Shown here: positions 10,143 through 20,700 of the stretch, in pieces
Layout of the letters: the number at the start of each line of letters is the position of its first letter
Position numbering within the stretch: position 1 is the stretch's first letter
Assembly (NCBI GenBank): GCA_023374025.1
Contig: SIJG01000003.1
Location: forward strand, 1,388,959 to 1,452,958
Reading direction: 5' to 3'
Origin: Heterodera schachtii
Taxonomy: Eukaryota; Nematoda; Chromadorea; Rhabditida; Heteroderidae
Length of the DNA stretch: 64,000 nt
Program-made: the position numbers and the translations under genes
Notes under the pieces: model-generated
The model's input: only the letters and a program-made list of their open reading frames with translations
Told to the model about the DNA's origin: nothing
The model's database searches: none

Positions 10143-11641
10143 GTTTCTAAAATTGGAAATATAAGAAAATATTGAAAATCCGATATGGGGGGGGGAGTAA
10201 CTGCAGAAAATTTCCCCGCTTTTTTTAAAATCGTCCCTTTTTTTATTGTCAGTATTAATTTTTATTCACGCTATTTTCAAAAATTTTGAAAGGGTTCGGC
10301 AATTAGTTGCAAAGCCCATCTATTTTTATTAGGTATGGCGTAAAAATTTCGAAAATTTAAAATAAAGACGGTATGCAGAGTTTAATGAAAATTTTTTGGC
10401 GGCTCCAAGGCAACGCCAGCGCCTAAATCATGTTTGGGTTTTATATTTAATTAAAAAAAATAATTATAAATATGATTTTATTTTTCTTCCGGGCTCTTTT
10501 TTGGCTTATTGTTAGCTTTTGAATAGGTTCCATGTTAATGTTAAGTCGATTTGCTTGTTGGGCTATTAATTTTAAAACGATGGGCTTCTGCTCCCGTCAT
10601 GCCATTGTTTTACGCAGTCCCTCTGTCATTGTTTGCCATTATGGCCACGTGGATTATAATGACAATGATTAATAAACAAATTGAAGCCTAACCAGGCAAA
10701 CGCGTGAATGAATGAATGAAAATACATTTTCAATGCTTAAAATATTAATGCATTTTTCTTTTTCTTATGTTATTTCTTAAATAAAAATGCTCTTTTTCTT
10801 TTCCCCATTATATTTCGCATATTGAAAATACTCTTTTTCTTTTCATGCATAATAATTATCATCCTTTTATGCTATCCTTTCTTTTTCTTCACTCTTTATG
10901 ATTGTTTCCATGTGATGTGTGCACTTTCATATACCTATCATCATTGTATGTATGCCATAAATGTTAGTTTCATTTTATTTATTAATTTAAATTTCTGTTT
11001 TAATTTTATTACTTTATGTTTATTCATTATTAGGGATACGATTTATAGTTTTTTCACTATTTTTTTCCTGAGCTCTCCGTGGCCTGAAATGCACGAAAAA
11101 CATGTTTATTTCGGCTGTTGTTAAGCTACTTTTCGAGTTATTAGCAACTATTTTCTAGTTTTTTATTTTTAACAACTAAAAAACTATACATTTTTTGAAA
11201 AAAAATATTTTCAACTATTTTGGCGTTTTGCCCAAAATTTGTTAACAAAAATGCAATAAAAACGAAAAATACACCCCTAGAATCGACCCTAAATTTTCAA
11301 AAATACACCCCTATGAAATGAAAAACTTTCTCAAAATTCGTCTTAAAAGTTTATTTATTTATTTTTTTGGCGAGATACTGATTTGGCTTAATTTTATTGC
11401 TTTTTGAATAAAATTTTTTCATTTTATACCCCTAATGAGCCTTTTTAGAGCCTATTTTATGGGTTTTTAGAGTTGACAATTTTTAGGTCCTAAAAATATA
11501 TGCACTAATTGTGATTTCCCCCCACTGTAATTCCTCTACTTCATCTTGTTTTTAGAACAATTCTTCTTCAAAGATTCTTCCATTTCCTTTAGTCTTAGAA
11601 ATTAATTTATTCACTACTATATTAACTAATTAATTAATTAT
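10143..11641. other. Intergenic, AT-rich, nothing recognised
   Basis: The stretch contains homopolymers, GGCGGCTCCAAGGCAACGCCAGCGCC near 10394 (similar to the MITE hairpin cores) and a T-rich plus-strand frame of hydrophobic residues (10822-11124) that looks like a composition artefact. No supported gene was seen. Confidence 0.4.
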
Positions 11642-13403
11642 CATCTCAATTATACGGGCTAAAACTGACAAAAAGAATTTCCGAAACAAACCTCACGAAT
11701 TTTAATTGGGATATTTGAATACCTATTTTATTTTTGCTGCATTTTCAGCAAATTTTAATCACCCATAAATCACTTAAAAATCATAAAAAAAGTCTCCTAA
11801 TTCTACCGTATTTAACTATTTGTCTTCGTAGCATTGGTCAAGAATAATATGCGTTAGGATGCTTTAGACAAGAATTGCACCATATTGAAATATTCATTAC
11901 AAAATGAAAATAAATATTACTAATTATACAATTAAAAATTAGGAAATTTTTAGCTATCAATATATTTATTAAAGGAATAAAATATCAATTTATTGCTTTG
12001 AAATGATTACAAAAACGAGGCAAATATCAATCAATAAAAGTTTCATTCAATATATTAATTTGCAATAACAAAAAATTAATAAATAAATAATTCATACCCC
12101 CAGGGCAAAAGTGAAAAATTAGTAAAGAAATTTATTAGATGCAAAAAGCAATTGAAAATTGGTCCTTTGATCAATTTTCAATGTTTTTGCAATTTGTTTG
12201 TCATTTATAAAATACTAAATGAAAAATATTTTGTTAAACAGATAATTTAGAAGCGGGAGGGAGGGTGGAGGGACACCCAAAAGCAACATTTTCAATTACG
12301 ACAGGCGCGGTCGGGAAGATTTTTTTATAATGGTAACAGATTTTACACTTAAAACAGGCATTTATAAATTTTAAAAAAAATTTCCAATTGCATTTTTTGG
12401 CTATGATTTTAATGCGTTTACAGGTGAAATATATGTAAAACTTTTTTTCGGAATTTCTTTTTTCTCAAAATCGTTTCTTCCATTCTGAAATTCTCTGTGG
12501 ATAAACTTTCAACATTTTTGCAATGGCATCAGCACTCATTTTCGGGTTCTATAATTTTATTTCCCGATAAATTTTCATTTTTTCCATTTTTTCTTTATCG
12601 GTTCTTTTACAATGAATCAAATTGTTGCTTCCATTTTTCAATTACTGTACGGCTAACTCCGATGTTCTTACAAATTTGGATATAATTTTGTTGCCATTCT
12701 TTTCTTGAATATTTTCTTTTTTGTTTAAATTCATTTTTCATTCGCATGAATTTTTGCACAATTTCACTTTTTTCTTCATCAGTTTTTGATTTGTAGCTTT
12801 TATTTATTTGTTGATTAAGTCCCAATGCTTTAATCCATTCATAAATATATTTACGATTTGTTCCCAATTTTTTCGCTATTTTTTCTTCAATTTTACTCCA
12901 TTCTTTTGTTGAATATTTTCTTCGTTTTTGTTTAATTTTTTCTTTTATTTTATAATATTTTCCAATTATTTCTCTTTTATTCTCTCATTTCGTTGTTTTC
13001 CTTCTTTTTCTTCCCATTTTTCTCCAAACATTTCATTAAATGATTTTTGCCGGTAATTTCTTATTTTCAGTTTTAATTTGATGAACTTCCATTATCAAAA
13101 ATATAATTAAAATTAATATTCGGCGGAATTTCATTTTCTTCACAAATTAAAAAATGTAAATTTATTATTTATTTTTCTTGTAAAAATATAATTTTAATTA
13201 TTATTTTGGTTTTTTATTGATGTAAAAATCGCCGTTCTACTGATTTCCTTTAAAATAAAAAATCTTATTTAATTGAAAATTATATTGTTTTTGATTATGA
13301 TGGAATAATAAAATTTAAATAAATAGGGCTTGGTTTTTTTGGCACAAAAAATCGCGAAATAGGCACCTTAAAAGGCAGAAAAAATCGCAAAATAGGCATT
13401 AAT
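11642..13403. repeat. Segmental duplication, copy 2
   Basis: This copy matches 1-2610 with a few indels and substitutions. It carries the empty hAT target CTTAAAAC at 12348-12355 and a better preserved version of the HTH-repeat pseudogene. The match ends just after the AAAATAGGCATTAA phrase at about 13403. Confidence 0.9.
12607..13134 (-). pseudogene. Secreted HTH-repeat protein, diverged member
   Basis: From an ATG at 13134 the frame encodes a hydrophobic leader (MKFRRILILIIFLIMEVHQ), then loses frame in an A-run near 13060, where the next frame reads an EMFGEKWEEKEG-like segment matching the FGDEWDK-type motif of family members. After a second one-base shift an HTH module follows (KIEEKIAKKLGTNRKYIYEW), then another (CKNIGVSRTVIEKWKQQF) ending near 12607. 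Two single-base breaks make it a pseudogene unless the assembly is wrong there. It lacks the third module found in the 55-62 kb copies. Confidence 0.6.
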
Positions 13404-13829
13404 TTTTTTGTCGAGAAAATTATAGCGTTTCTAAAAGTTTTTATCACTCCTCATTCTTTGCATGTTTTTCATTTTTTTTTTCAAATTTTTTATAATGTCA
13501 GAAGTGAAATTGCTAAGCCATTTTCTCGAATTGAATGCCATCGAAAACATTTGCCGGAAGCGAGTCGATCAATTCATTTTCGAGATAAATATTTAGTAAT
13601 TTAAAATTAAATCAATTCTAAATAATACCATTTGGCCATTCCGTTTCTCCGCTTTTATTGTCTCCAAATGCTAATTTAATAATAAAAATTAGAAAGAATA
13701 GAAATAAATGTTTAGATAAATTCCTTTGACCCATCAAAAAGACGAATTTATAATTTTATAGAATTTAGCACCTTTAAAAATAATGTAACAAATTCAGCAA
13801 AATTAATCGCCGTCACTACTGCCCTCCCT

Positions 13830-14035
13830 AGGCTCGGAAAAATGGTATTTGAGGACCAAAATTCGGGTTGAAAAACCGGGAATTTTTGGCAAAACCGGGA
13901 CCGGGACCTATTCGGGTTGAAAAACCGGGAATTTTTGGCTGGGAAAACCGGGAAAAAACCGAGACTTAGGTACTCAGTTGTACCGTTTTTCAGTACCAGA
14001 TCCCGGCCCCGCTCAACTCTAATTTAAACTGACAA
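13830..14035. mobile_element. CCGGGACCGGGACC dispersed element, copy 1
   Basis: The stretch is rich in AAAAACCGGGAATTTTTGGC and CCGGGACCGGGACC phrases, including an internal direct repeat (TTCGGGTTGAAAAACCGGGA at about 13864 and 13913). It matches 36845-37025 in the opposite orientation. The right end AACTCTAATTT pairs with the AAATTAGAGTT start of the other copy, suggesting TAGAGTT-type termini. No transposase and no definite target duplication were seen. Confidence 0.55.
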
Positions 14036-14789
14036 AGAATATTTTTGAAAATGGGATTTGAGGCTTTTTGGAAAGAATTTTTGAGACCATTGAAAAACCT
14101 TTAGACTTATTTAATTTGAAAATGAATTAATAATAATTTTTTTTCCCTTAATTTTGAAATATTGCTTTTTGTAATTTGTCCTCATTGGAATATTTATTTT
14201 TTACTTAAAATTATTAATTTTAAATTAAATAAAGTTTCTATTGCTTTTTGTTTTATTCCTTTTATTCTACATTCTATAAAATTGGCGGAGTTTAAAAAAC
14301 CAATTAGCATCGATATAACATTAAATGAGAGAATTTAATTCGATCAAACATTATTTATAATAGGAAATCATTGATAAATTGAAATCCGTGATCAAATCAA
14401 AGCAAATTTCTTTTGTTTTTCGTGAAATTCCCAAATTTTGGCAATATTTTGTCACTTATTTTCATGATTTATTTTCATTAATTGCGTAATATTCTTTCAT
14501 TTTTACTTAATTTGCGCTCATCTGAAGAAATATAATTTTATTATAAGATTTAAACAAAAATTCTCGTGGCTCCCTTTTGACGTGCAGGTAATTAAATAAT
14601 TTCATCTATAGAGATGATAAATATATATATAATATGTGAGGAAATGACAAGGCATTTAAATATTTGCTTCCCTCATCACCCCAAATCCTTTGTTTCTCTG
14701 ACTTGACGCTCCTTGCCGACACGCGGACTGCACCAGCCATTTTGGGAAACGCCGATCGTGTGCCGAAGCGACAAGAAGCATTTCTGATC
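14036..14789. other. AT-rich flank of older retroelement
   Basis: There is no gene. At 14395-14530 phrases such as TTTCGTGAAATTCCCAAATTTTGGC and TTTTGTCACTTATTTTCATG resemble, in the minus direction, the third module of the HTH-repeat family (compare 34481-34630), so a decayed fragment probably lies here. At 14619-14640 a TATATATATAAT stretch precedes the gag relic. Confidence 0.4.
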
Positions 14790-15109
14790 GGAGGATGTCT
14801 GGAAGGAGTCAAGGTTTAAATGCAGGCGAAAATGATGGAGGACAAATGCCGGATAAGGGACGATACGATTTAAGAGACCGGCAAAATCGGCGAAATTGGC
14901 ACAGATTGAGGAAGAATATCATGAGGCGATAAGTCAGGAAATACGGAGATTGGAAAGAGGTCGCTCTCAGGCTGTAAATGCAAACTCTCAACAAAATTCG
15001 AACGCGATACAGCTGATTGGGAACCGGAAAAGCAAGTAATGTTCTGAAAACAAGACTGAGAGGAAAAGCGCTGAAAGCACTGAATATCGTCCTTTCAAAA
15101 TTTGGTCCC
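14790..15109 (+). pseudogene. gag relic of older LTR element, 5' part
   Basis: A plus-strand ATG at about 14794 opens an MSGRSQ-type start, and the frame then shifts. Recognisable pieces are KLAQIEEEYHEAISQEIRRL and, just before the BEL insertion, LKTRLRGKALKALNIVLSKF, which looks like a gypsy-type capsid segment. The sequence is cut at 15109 by the BEL/Pao insertion and resumes at 33252. Confidence 0.5.
15105..15109. repeat. Target-site duplication GTCCC, left
   Basis: GTCCC precedes the left LTR and is repeated exactly at 33252-33256 after the right LTR. Five bases is the usual target duplication of BEL/Pao elements. Confidence 0.9.
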
Positions 15110-15731
15110 TGTCGAGGGGGCGAGTGAGGTGTGGTTTTGCTGGACGGGTCGGTTGCGCTTCGGCTGTTGTCGTGCACCCGCTCCGCGACAATGTTGTTGA
15201 ACTTAGCGAATGGGACGGGGGAGGTCCGCTCTTGGAATGGGACTTCTGGGATGGACAGCCCTTTCAGACTTAGTTGGACTGTCCTGTTGGACTTCGGGAC
15301 ACCAAAGCTTAGACGTATGCAAACACGGAACTCTGAGCTCCGGAATGCCGAGACCGTAGAAAACCTTCAGAACAAAACTTCTTAGACAAGAAGTAGTTTA
15401 TTTGTCGGAAATAGCGCACAATCAAAGGATGGAAAAATTGAGAGATTTTCTTGAGAGTGATTCTAAAGGGAAATGTTCGGGTTTATATATGGGATTTGGA
15501 CAGGGGGGAAAATTCTAGAACATACCTTAAATGAATGGAAAAATGGGGAAATTTCGGGAATATTTATCACAAAGATCACAAGGGAACATTCCGGAAACTT
15601 CTTCCGGTCCTCCACAGAACTTCCTCATTTCTTTCCTCCGGGCGGTCCTCCAAGCGGTCCTCCGGGCGGTCCTCCGAGCGATCCTCCGGGCTGTCCTCCC
15701 ATTTCCATGCGTTCAGTCGCCAGCGGCGACA
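15110..15731 (-). repeat. 3' LTR of the BEL/Pao element
   Basis: It begins TGTCGAGGGGGCGAG and ends CAGCGGCGACA in plus orientation, matching 32629-33251 almost perfectly. Visible differences are GGTTTT/GGGTTT near 15132 and the G-run near 15507. The last gene of the element (ends 15625) reads into this LTR. A proline/glycine-coding GGTCCTCC repeat lies at 15640-15695. Confidence 0.95.
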
Positions 15732-16887
15732 CTCCGGGTGGAGACGAAAGTTCGCGACGCAGAACCGAGATTTTGAGGCGCAGCGACTGCATGAATGCTG
15801 CCGCCTGGCGATGTTCCAGCGCGTCGCGGTCGGCTCTTTCTTGTTCATTGGCCTTCAGCACCTCGCCCAATTTGCGCGTCCACTCCACGTACATTTGTCC
15901 GATTTGCGCCCCCTGAGCGATGACTTCGTCGATTGCTGCCACGGCGCGTTTTCCACGTTGTTGCAATTCCTCCGCCATGCTCAGATGATTGTCCCGCTCG
16001 CGGTCGATTCGTGCTCCAATTTCTCCGAGCCCATTCAGCACAGCACTCGTCTCCATTGGCACTTGGACACCAGGTCGGGCTGCCGCCTTCCGTTCTGCCA
16101 CAGTGATGGCTGCCGCCTTCGGTTTCTCCATTGCGGTCATCAATTCATGGCGCGCCCGTTCCTTCGATGCGCGAAATGCGCCCTCAGCTGATGCACGTCC
16201 GCCGGCAACCATTGAGGCGGCTACTCCTCCAGCTCTGGCCGCACGTGCCGGTCCACCACCTTTGATTGGTAGTGGAATGATCGGAGGTGCCGAGCATTCC
16301 ATAGTTGCTTCCGCGCGTTTGGCAAATGCTGCCGCCTTCTTTCGATCCATCTCCGCTTTGACCAGTGCATTGCTCTTTGGACAGCGAGCCTCGTCGCCGG
16401 ACACATGGCCAAGCAATCCGCATTTGTTGCAGCGCGGTTTTGGAGCATTAGGCGGAGCTCCGATGCGCGCTCGCTTCACGAATGGTCCCTCAGCTGCCGC
16501 CACTCGTTTGGTCTGAACTCCGCCAACGTTTGGGGGGCCTCCGGAAATATCTCGGGCCTGATGGCCCAAATTGGCACCAACCTTCGGTGCCTCCACAGGT
16601 CCCTGGACTCGAGGCTTTTTGGCCTCTTGGACAACCGGCGATGGTGCGGCAGTGGCCATTGCTGCTTCGAGTGCTGCCGCCGCTTCTTCATCATCGTCGT
16701 CGTCCTCCTCCTCCGGCTCACTCTCCGAAATGTCGATTTGGAGCGCTTCGTCGTCGCTTTCTTCATCGATTTTCACGAAACGGACGACTTGTTGTTTTTG
16801 CTGCTGCTGTTGTTGCTGTTGTTGATGGTGTTGTTGTTGCTGCTCGGCGAATTCTTCACTTTCATCCAATAATTTTGCGATGTCCAT
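15625..16887 (-). CDS. polyQ/acidic/zinc-knuckle protein, complete copy
   Basis: This 420-residue frame is the only complete copy of the element's last gene. In order: short N-terminus (MDIAKLLDESEEFAEQ), polyQ tract at about 17-31, strongly acidic Asp/Glu tract at about 50-70, Ala-rich segment, a basic patch, a zinc knuckle CNKCGLLGHVSGDEARC near 150 (C-x2-C-x4-H-x7-C, a longer last spacing than the retroviral type), an Ala/Arg-rich region, a probable coiled coil at about 285-370 and a Gly/Pro-rich tail encoded inside the LTR. In the ancestral layout it follows the envelope frame without a stop, so it could be the end of a giant polyprotein or come from its own transcript. Nucleic-acid binding is likely; the exact role is unknown. 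Confidence 0.75.
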   Translation of the reverse strand: MDIAKLLDESEEFAEQQQQHHQQQQQQQQQKQQVVRFVKIDEESDDEALQIDISESEPEEEDDDDDEEAAAALEAAMATAAPSPVVQEAKKPRVQGPVEAPKVGANLGHQARDISGGPPNVGGVQTKRVAAAEGPFVKRARIGAPPNAPKPRCNKCGLLGHVSGDEARCPKSNALVKAEMDRKKAAAFAKRAEATMECSAPPIIPLPIKGGGPARAARAGGVAASMVAGGRASAEGAFRASKERARHELMTAMEKPKAAAITVAERKAAARPGVQVPMETSAVLNGLGEIGARIDRERDNHLSMAEELQQRGKRAVAAIDEVIAQGAQIGQMYVEWTRKLGEVLKANEQERADRDALEHRQAAAFMQSLRLKISVLRRELSSPPGVSPLATERMEMGGQPGGSLGGPPGGPLGGPPGGKK

Positions 16888-16929
16888 GGTCGGTTGGAGT
16901 TCCGTTGGTTGAAGGGGGAGGAATAAGGC

Positions 16930-17798
16930 ACTTGGACACCAGGTCGGGCTGCCGCCTTCCGTTCTGCCACAGTGATGGCTGCCGCCTTCGGTTTCTCCAT
17001 TGCGGTCATCAATTCATGGCGCGCCCGTTCCTTCGATGCGCGAAATGCGCCCTCAGCTGATGCACGTCCGCCGGCAACCATTGAGGCGGCTACTCCTCCA
17101 GCTCTGGCCGCACGTGCCGGTCCACCACCTTTGATTGGTAGTGGAATGATCGGAGGTGCCGAGCATTCCATAGTTGCTTCCGCGCGTTTGGCAAATGCTG
17201 CCGCCTTCTTTCGATCCATCTCCGCTTTGACCAGTGCATTGCTCTTTGGACAGCGAGCCTCGTCGCCGGACACATGGCCAAGCAATCCGCATTTGTTGCA
17301 GCGCGGTTTTGGAGCATTAGGCGGAGCTCCGATGCGCGCTCGCTTCACGAATGGTCCCTCAGCTGCCGCCACTCGTTTGGTCTGAACTCCGCCAACGTTT
17401 GGGGGGCCTCCGGAAATATCTCGGGCCTGATGGCCCAAATTGGCACCAACCTTCGGTGCCTCCACAGGTCCCTGGACTCGAGGCTTTTTGGCCTCTTGGA
17501 CAACCGGCGATGGTGCGGCAGTGGCCATTGCTGCTTCGAGTGCTGCCGCCGCTTCTTCATCATCGTCGTCGTCCTCCTCCTCCGGCTCACTCTCCGAAAT
17601 GTCGATTTGGAGCGCTTCGTCGTCGCTTTCTTCATCGATTTTCACGAAACGGACGACTTGTTGTTTTTGCTGCTGCTGTTGTTGCTGTTGTTGATGGTGT
17701 TGTTGTTGCTGCTCGGCGAATTCTTCACTTTCATCCAATAATTTTGCGATGTCCATGGTCGGTTGGAGTTCCGTTGGTTGAAGGGGGAGGAATAAGGC
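16930..17798 (-). repeat. 869-bp polyQ-module tandem repeat, unit 1
   Basis: This unit is an exact or near-exact copy of the next (17799-18667) and of the first two-thirds of the complete gene. Its frame starts with its own ATG at 17756 but loses the coiled-coil part: after GVQVP it runs into the 5' leader of the neighbouring copy in the wrong register and stops at 16773. The joints share a short AAGGCA/GGCACTT microhomology. The unit does not include the TATA-like sequence found upstream of the original gene. Confidence 0.9.
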
Positions 17799-20700
17799 AC
17801 TTGGACACCAGGTCGGGCTGCCGCCTTCCGTTCTGCCACAGTGATGGCTGCCGCCTTCGGTTTCTCCATTGCGGTCATCAATTCATGGCGCGCCCGTTCC
17901 TTCGATGCGCGAAATGCGCCCTCAGCTGATGCACGTCCGCCGGCAACCATTGAGGCGGCTACTCCTCCAGCTCTGGCCGCACGTGCCGGTCCACCACCTT
18001 TGATTGGTAGTGGAATGATCGGAGGTGCCGAGCATTCCATAGTTGCTTCCGCGCGTTTGGCAAATGCTGCCGCCTTCTTTCGATCCATCTCCGCTTTGAC
18101 CAGTGCATTGCTCTTTGGACAGCGAGCCTCGTCGCCGGACACATGGCCAAGCAATCCGCATTTGTTGCAGCGCGGTTTTGGAGCATTAGGCGGAGCTCCG
18201 ATGCGCGCTCGCTTCACGAATGGTCCCTCAGCTGCCGCCACTCGTTTGGTCTGAACTCCGCCAACGTTTGGGGGGCCTCCGGAAATATCTCGGGCCTGAT
18301 GGCCCAAATTGGCACCAACCTTCGGTGCCTCCACAGGTCCCTGGACTCGAGGCTTTTTGGCCTCTTGGACAACCGGCGATGGTGCGGCAGTGGCCATTGC
18401 TGCTTCGAGTGCTGCCGCCGCTTCTTCATCATCGTCGTCGTCCTCCTCCTCCGGCTCACTCTCCGAAATGTCGATTTGGAGCGCTTCGTCGTCGCTTTCT
18501 TCATCGATTTTCACGAAACGGACGACTTGTTGTTTTTGCTGCTGCTGTTGTTGCTGTTGTTGATGGTGTTGTTGTTGCTGCTCGGCGAATTCTTCACTTT
18601 CATCCAATAATTTTGCGATGTCCATGGTCGGTTGGAGTTCCGTTGGTTGAAGGGGGAGGAATAAGGAAAGGCAAGTGACTTTTTGCTCCTTTCCCTCCTC
18701 CTTATATAGCTGCCGCCAGAGGGCAGAGGACACAATTTTGTGTCCCTGATTCATGCCATAAGCGCACAAAAAAGGATGACTCATGTTCGCTCCCTTCATT
18801 CGGAAGGAAGCATCTCCATCAACAGCGCTCATCGGCCGATGATTCACCGCCTCTTCTTCGCTTCCCGGGTGCACATCTCCGCCGAAGCCGTGCAGAAAGA
18901 TCGGCGCTTCTCTCATTTCCAATGAAGAAGGGCCGCGGGAAGGCAAATGAATCAGCGCCGATGGCAATTCCTTTGCGCCGACCGAGTGAATCATAATAAA
19001 TGCGGACATCACAAGCAAAAGAATTTTGCATTTAAGCGGCCCCATCAATTCAAGCTTAGAGTTCGCCGGAACATTTATAACAATCGATCGTTCCGCCGTT
19101 TCCGGTGGAGCTCCGCGCATTTCCACCGGATTTCCCGTAGGACTCTCACAATCAATTTCCTGGATAACCACCGAGTGGTTATCCGGTGAAATCCCTTCCA
19201 TTGGATTACCCGTGGACTGTGGAGTGTCATGGTATTCCACAATGATGGAACTCCCCTTGCTGCTTACGGATAACCGTTTCGGGGATTTTTCTCCCTCTTG
19301 GAGTTCCGGATTATCCGTTTCCGTGTTTTCCTGCCATGGCATTCGGGTTCCAAAATCAACAGGGGGATCACGATCAAAGGCTTCTCGGACTTCGATCAAT
19401 TCCAATGGATAGTAGCTCACGTGATTTCGCCCTCCTTTCTCACACAAACATGGAGCCTCCGGAAACATTAAATTCCGGTTGTGTCGCGTCCGGAAGTATT
19501 GGACAACAGTCGGGCCACGTCCGTTGAAGGCACCCAATTCGTCGGCACCGTGTACCGTGATGGAAGTACCGAAAAGAATCATGTTTGCACCTTCCGGTTT
19601 CAAATGCGTGGTGACCAATTTTGCTCCGCTTTCCTGGATACTTTCCAGCTTCTCTTCAATTTGGGTCCTCGTTCCGGGAATTCCGCGAATGGCTCGTGCG
19701 AGCAAATGTGGTTGCATTTTGACGTGTCGCGACAAAATGTAAAGCAAATTTGAGTCGGAGGAAACGTTGAAATTCATTTTCGGAGAAAATATTCGAATAG
19801 AATAGAATGAGTGAGGATCGGTCTTTCCATGCCCTTTTAAAGGCTTCTCTAACCAATCAGACTCCGCCACGTATTGAATGTTCGAGAATGTTCGATGGGC
19901 CACGCCCATCCCACCGGGGGGTATTTTAAGAAATTCGTTTTCCCCGTATTCCCGGCTCTCTTCCATCATTTGTGTCAGCATAATCAGCACAATCCATCTT
20001 GCTATTCTTCTCCATATGATGAATGCTGGATTACAACGTAACACCAATACGATCACGGCAAATGCAAGGATTCCCGCCAATATTATGACGATTATGTTCG
20101 GAAATCCAGCCATAAATCTGATAATGTCGATCCAATCAAAGTTTATGTCAGGCCATCCAATGCCTTTTGGGCTTTTCAGTGTGTCGGAAATCCGAGCGCC
20201 CATTTCAATTTGTTGCTGGATTGGGATATATATCAGATGTCCTTTCATACGGAATTTCGATTTTCCTCCACTGCATTCAATCGTGCAGTTCGTGTCGATT
20301 TCCGCCTGGTCGAAGGATAATGTCACATTTTGGACTTCCGCTTTTGACCGGCATGGTACCGTGAAGCGTGTTCCATCAATGCAATAGACATCGGCCAATG
20401 CTGAACCGTATTCCGTCCAACATCTAAGCTTCAGTTGAGCTCCCGACTGGCACTTATAACAACCTTTCAGTGTCTTCGTTCGTGCCCAACACCTTGTGAA
20501 GTCTTCCTCGATGCCAAGACGGAGACCCTCGAATTGCACCATTACTTGTATTGGCGTGTAGTGGGTTTCCGAGAAAATTTCCCCATCTTTGTATCGGATA
20601 TTCAAATTGCGCAGACTTAACGGTAGCCTTTTTTCCGGGTTGTTGAATTCCTTCTCAAGGATTGAGTCGCGGCATAGGCAATCAACTCTCTGGGCCTCTT

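Noticed and set aside
10822..11124. Plus-strand 100-codon hydrophobic frame
   Set aside because: It is made of T-rich codons (Phe, Ile, Leu, Cys) throughout, with no signal-peptide boundary and no homologue recognised; typical of pyrimidine-rich intergenic DNA.
16405..16872. Plus-strand frames opposite the polyQ gene (poly-Leu, poly-Ser, poly-Cys)
   Set aside because: They are antisense shadows of the CAG/CAA and acidic tracts and repeat in every module copy.
19878..20387. Plus-strand frame of 169 codons opposite the envelope
   Set aside because: It is the antisense shadow of the conserved envelope anchor region; the sense frame carries recognisable domains.
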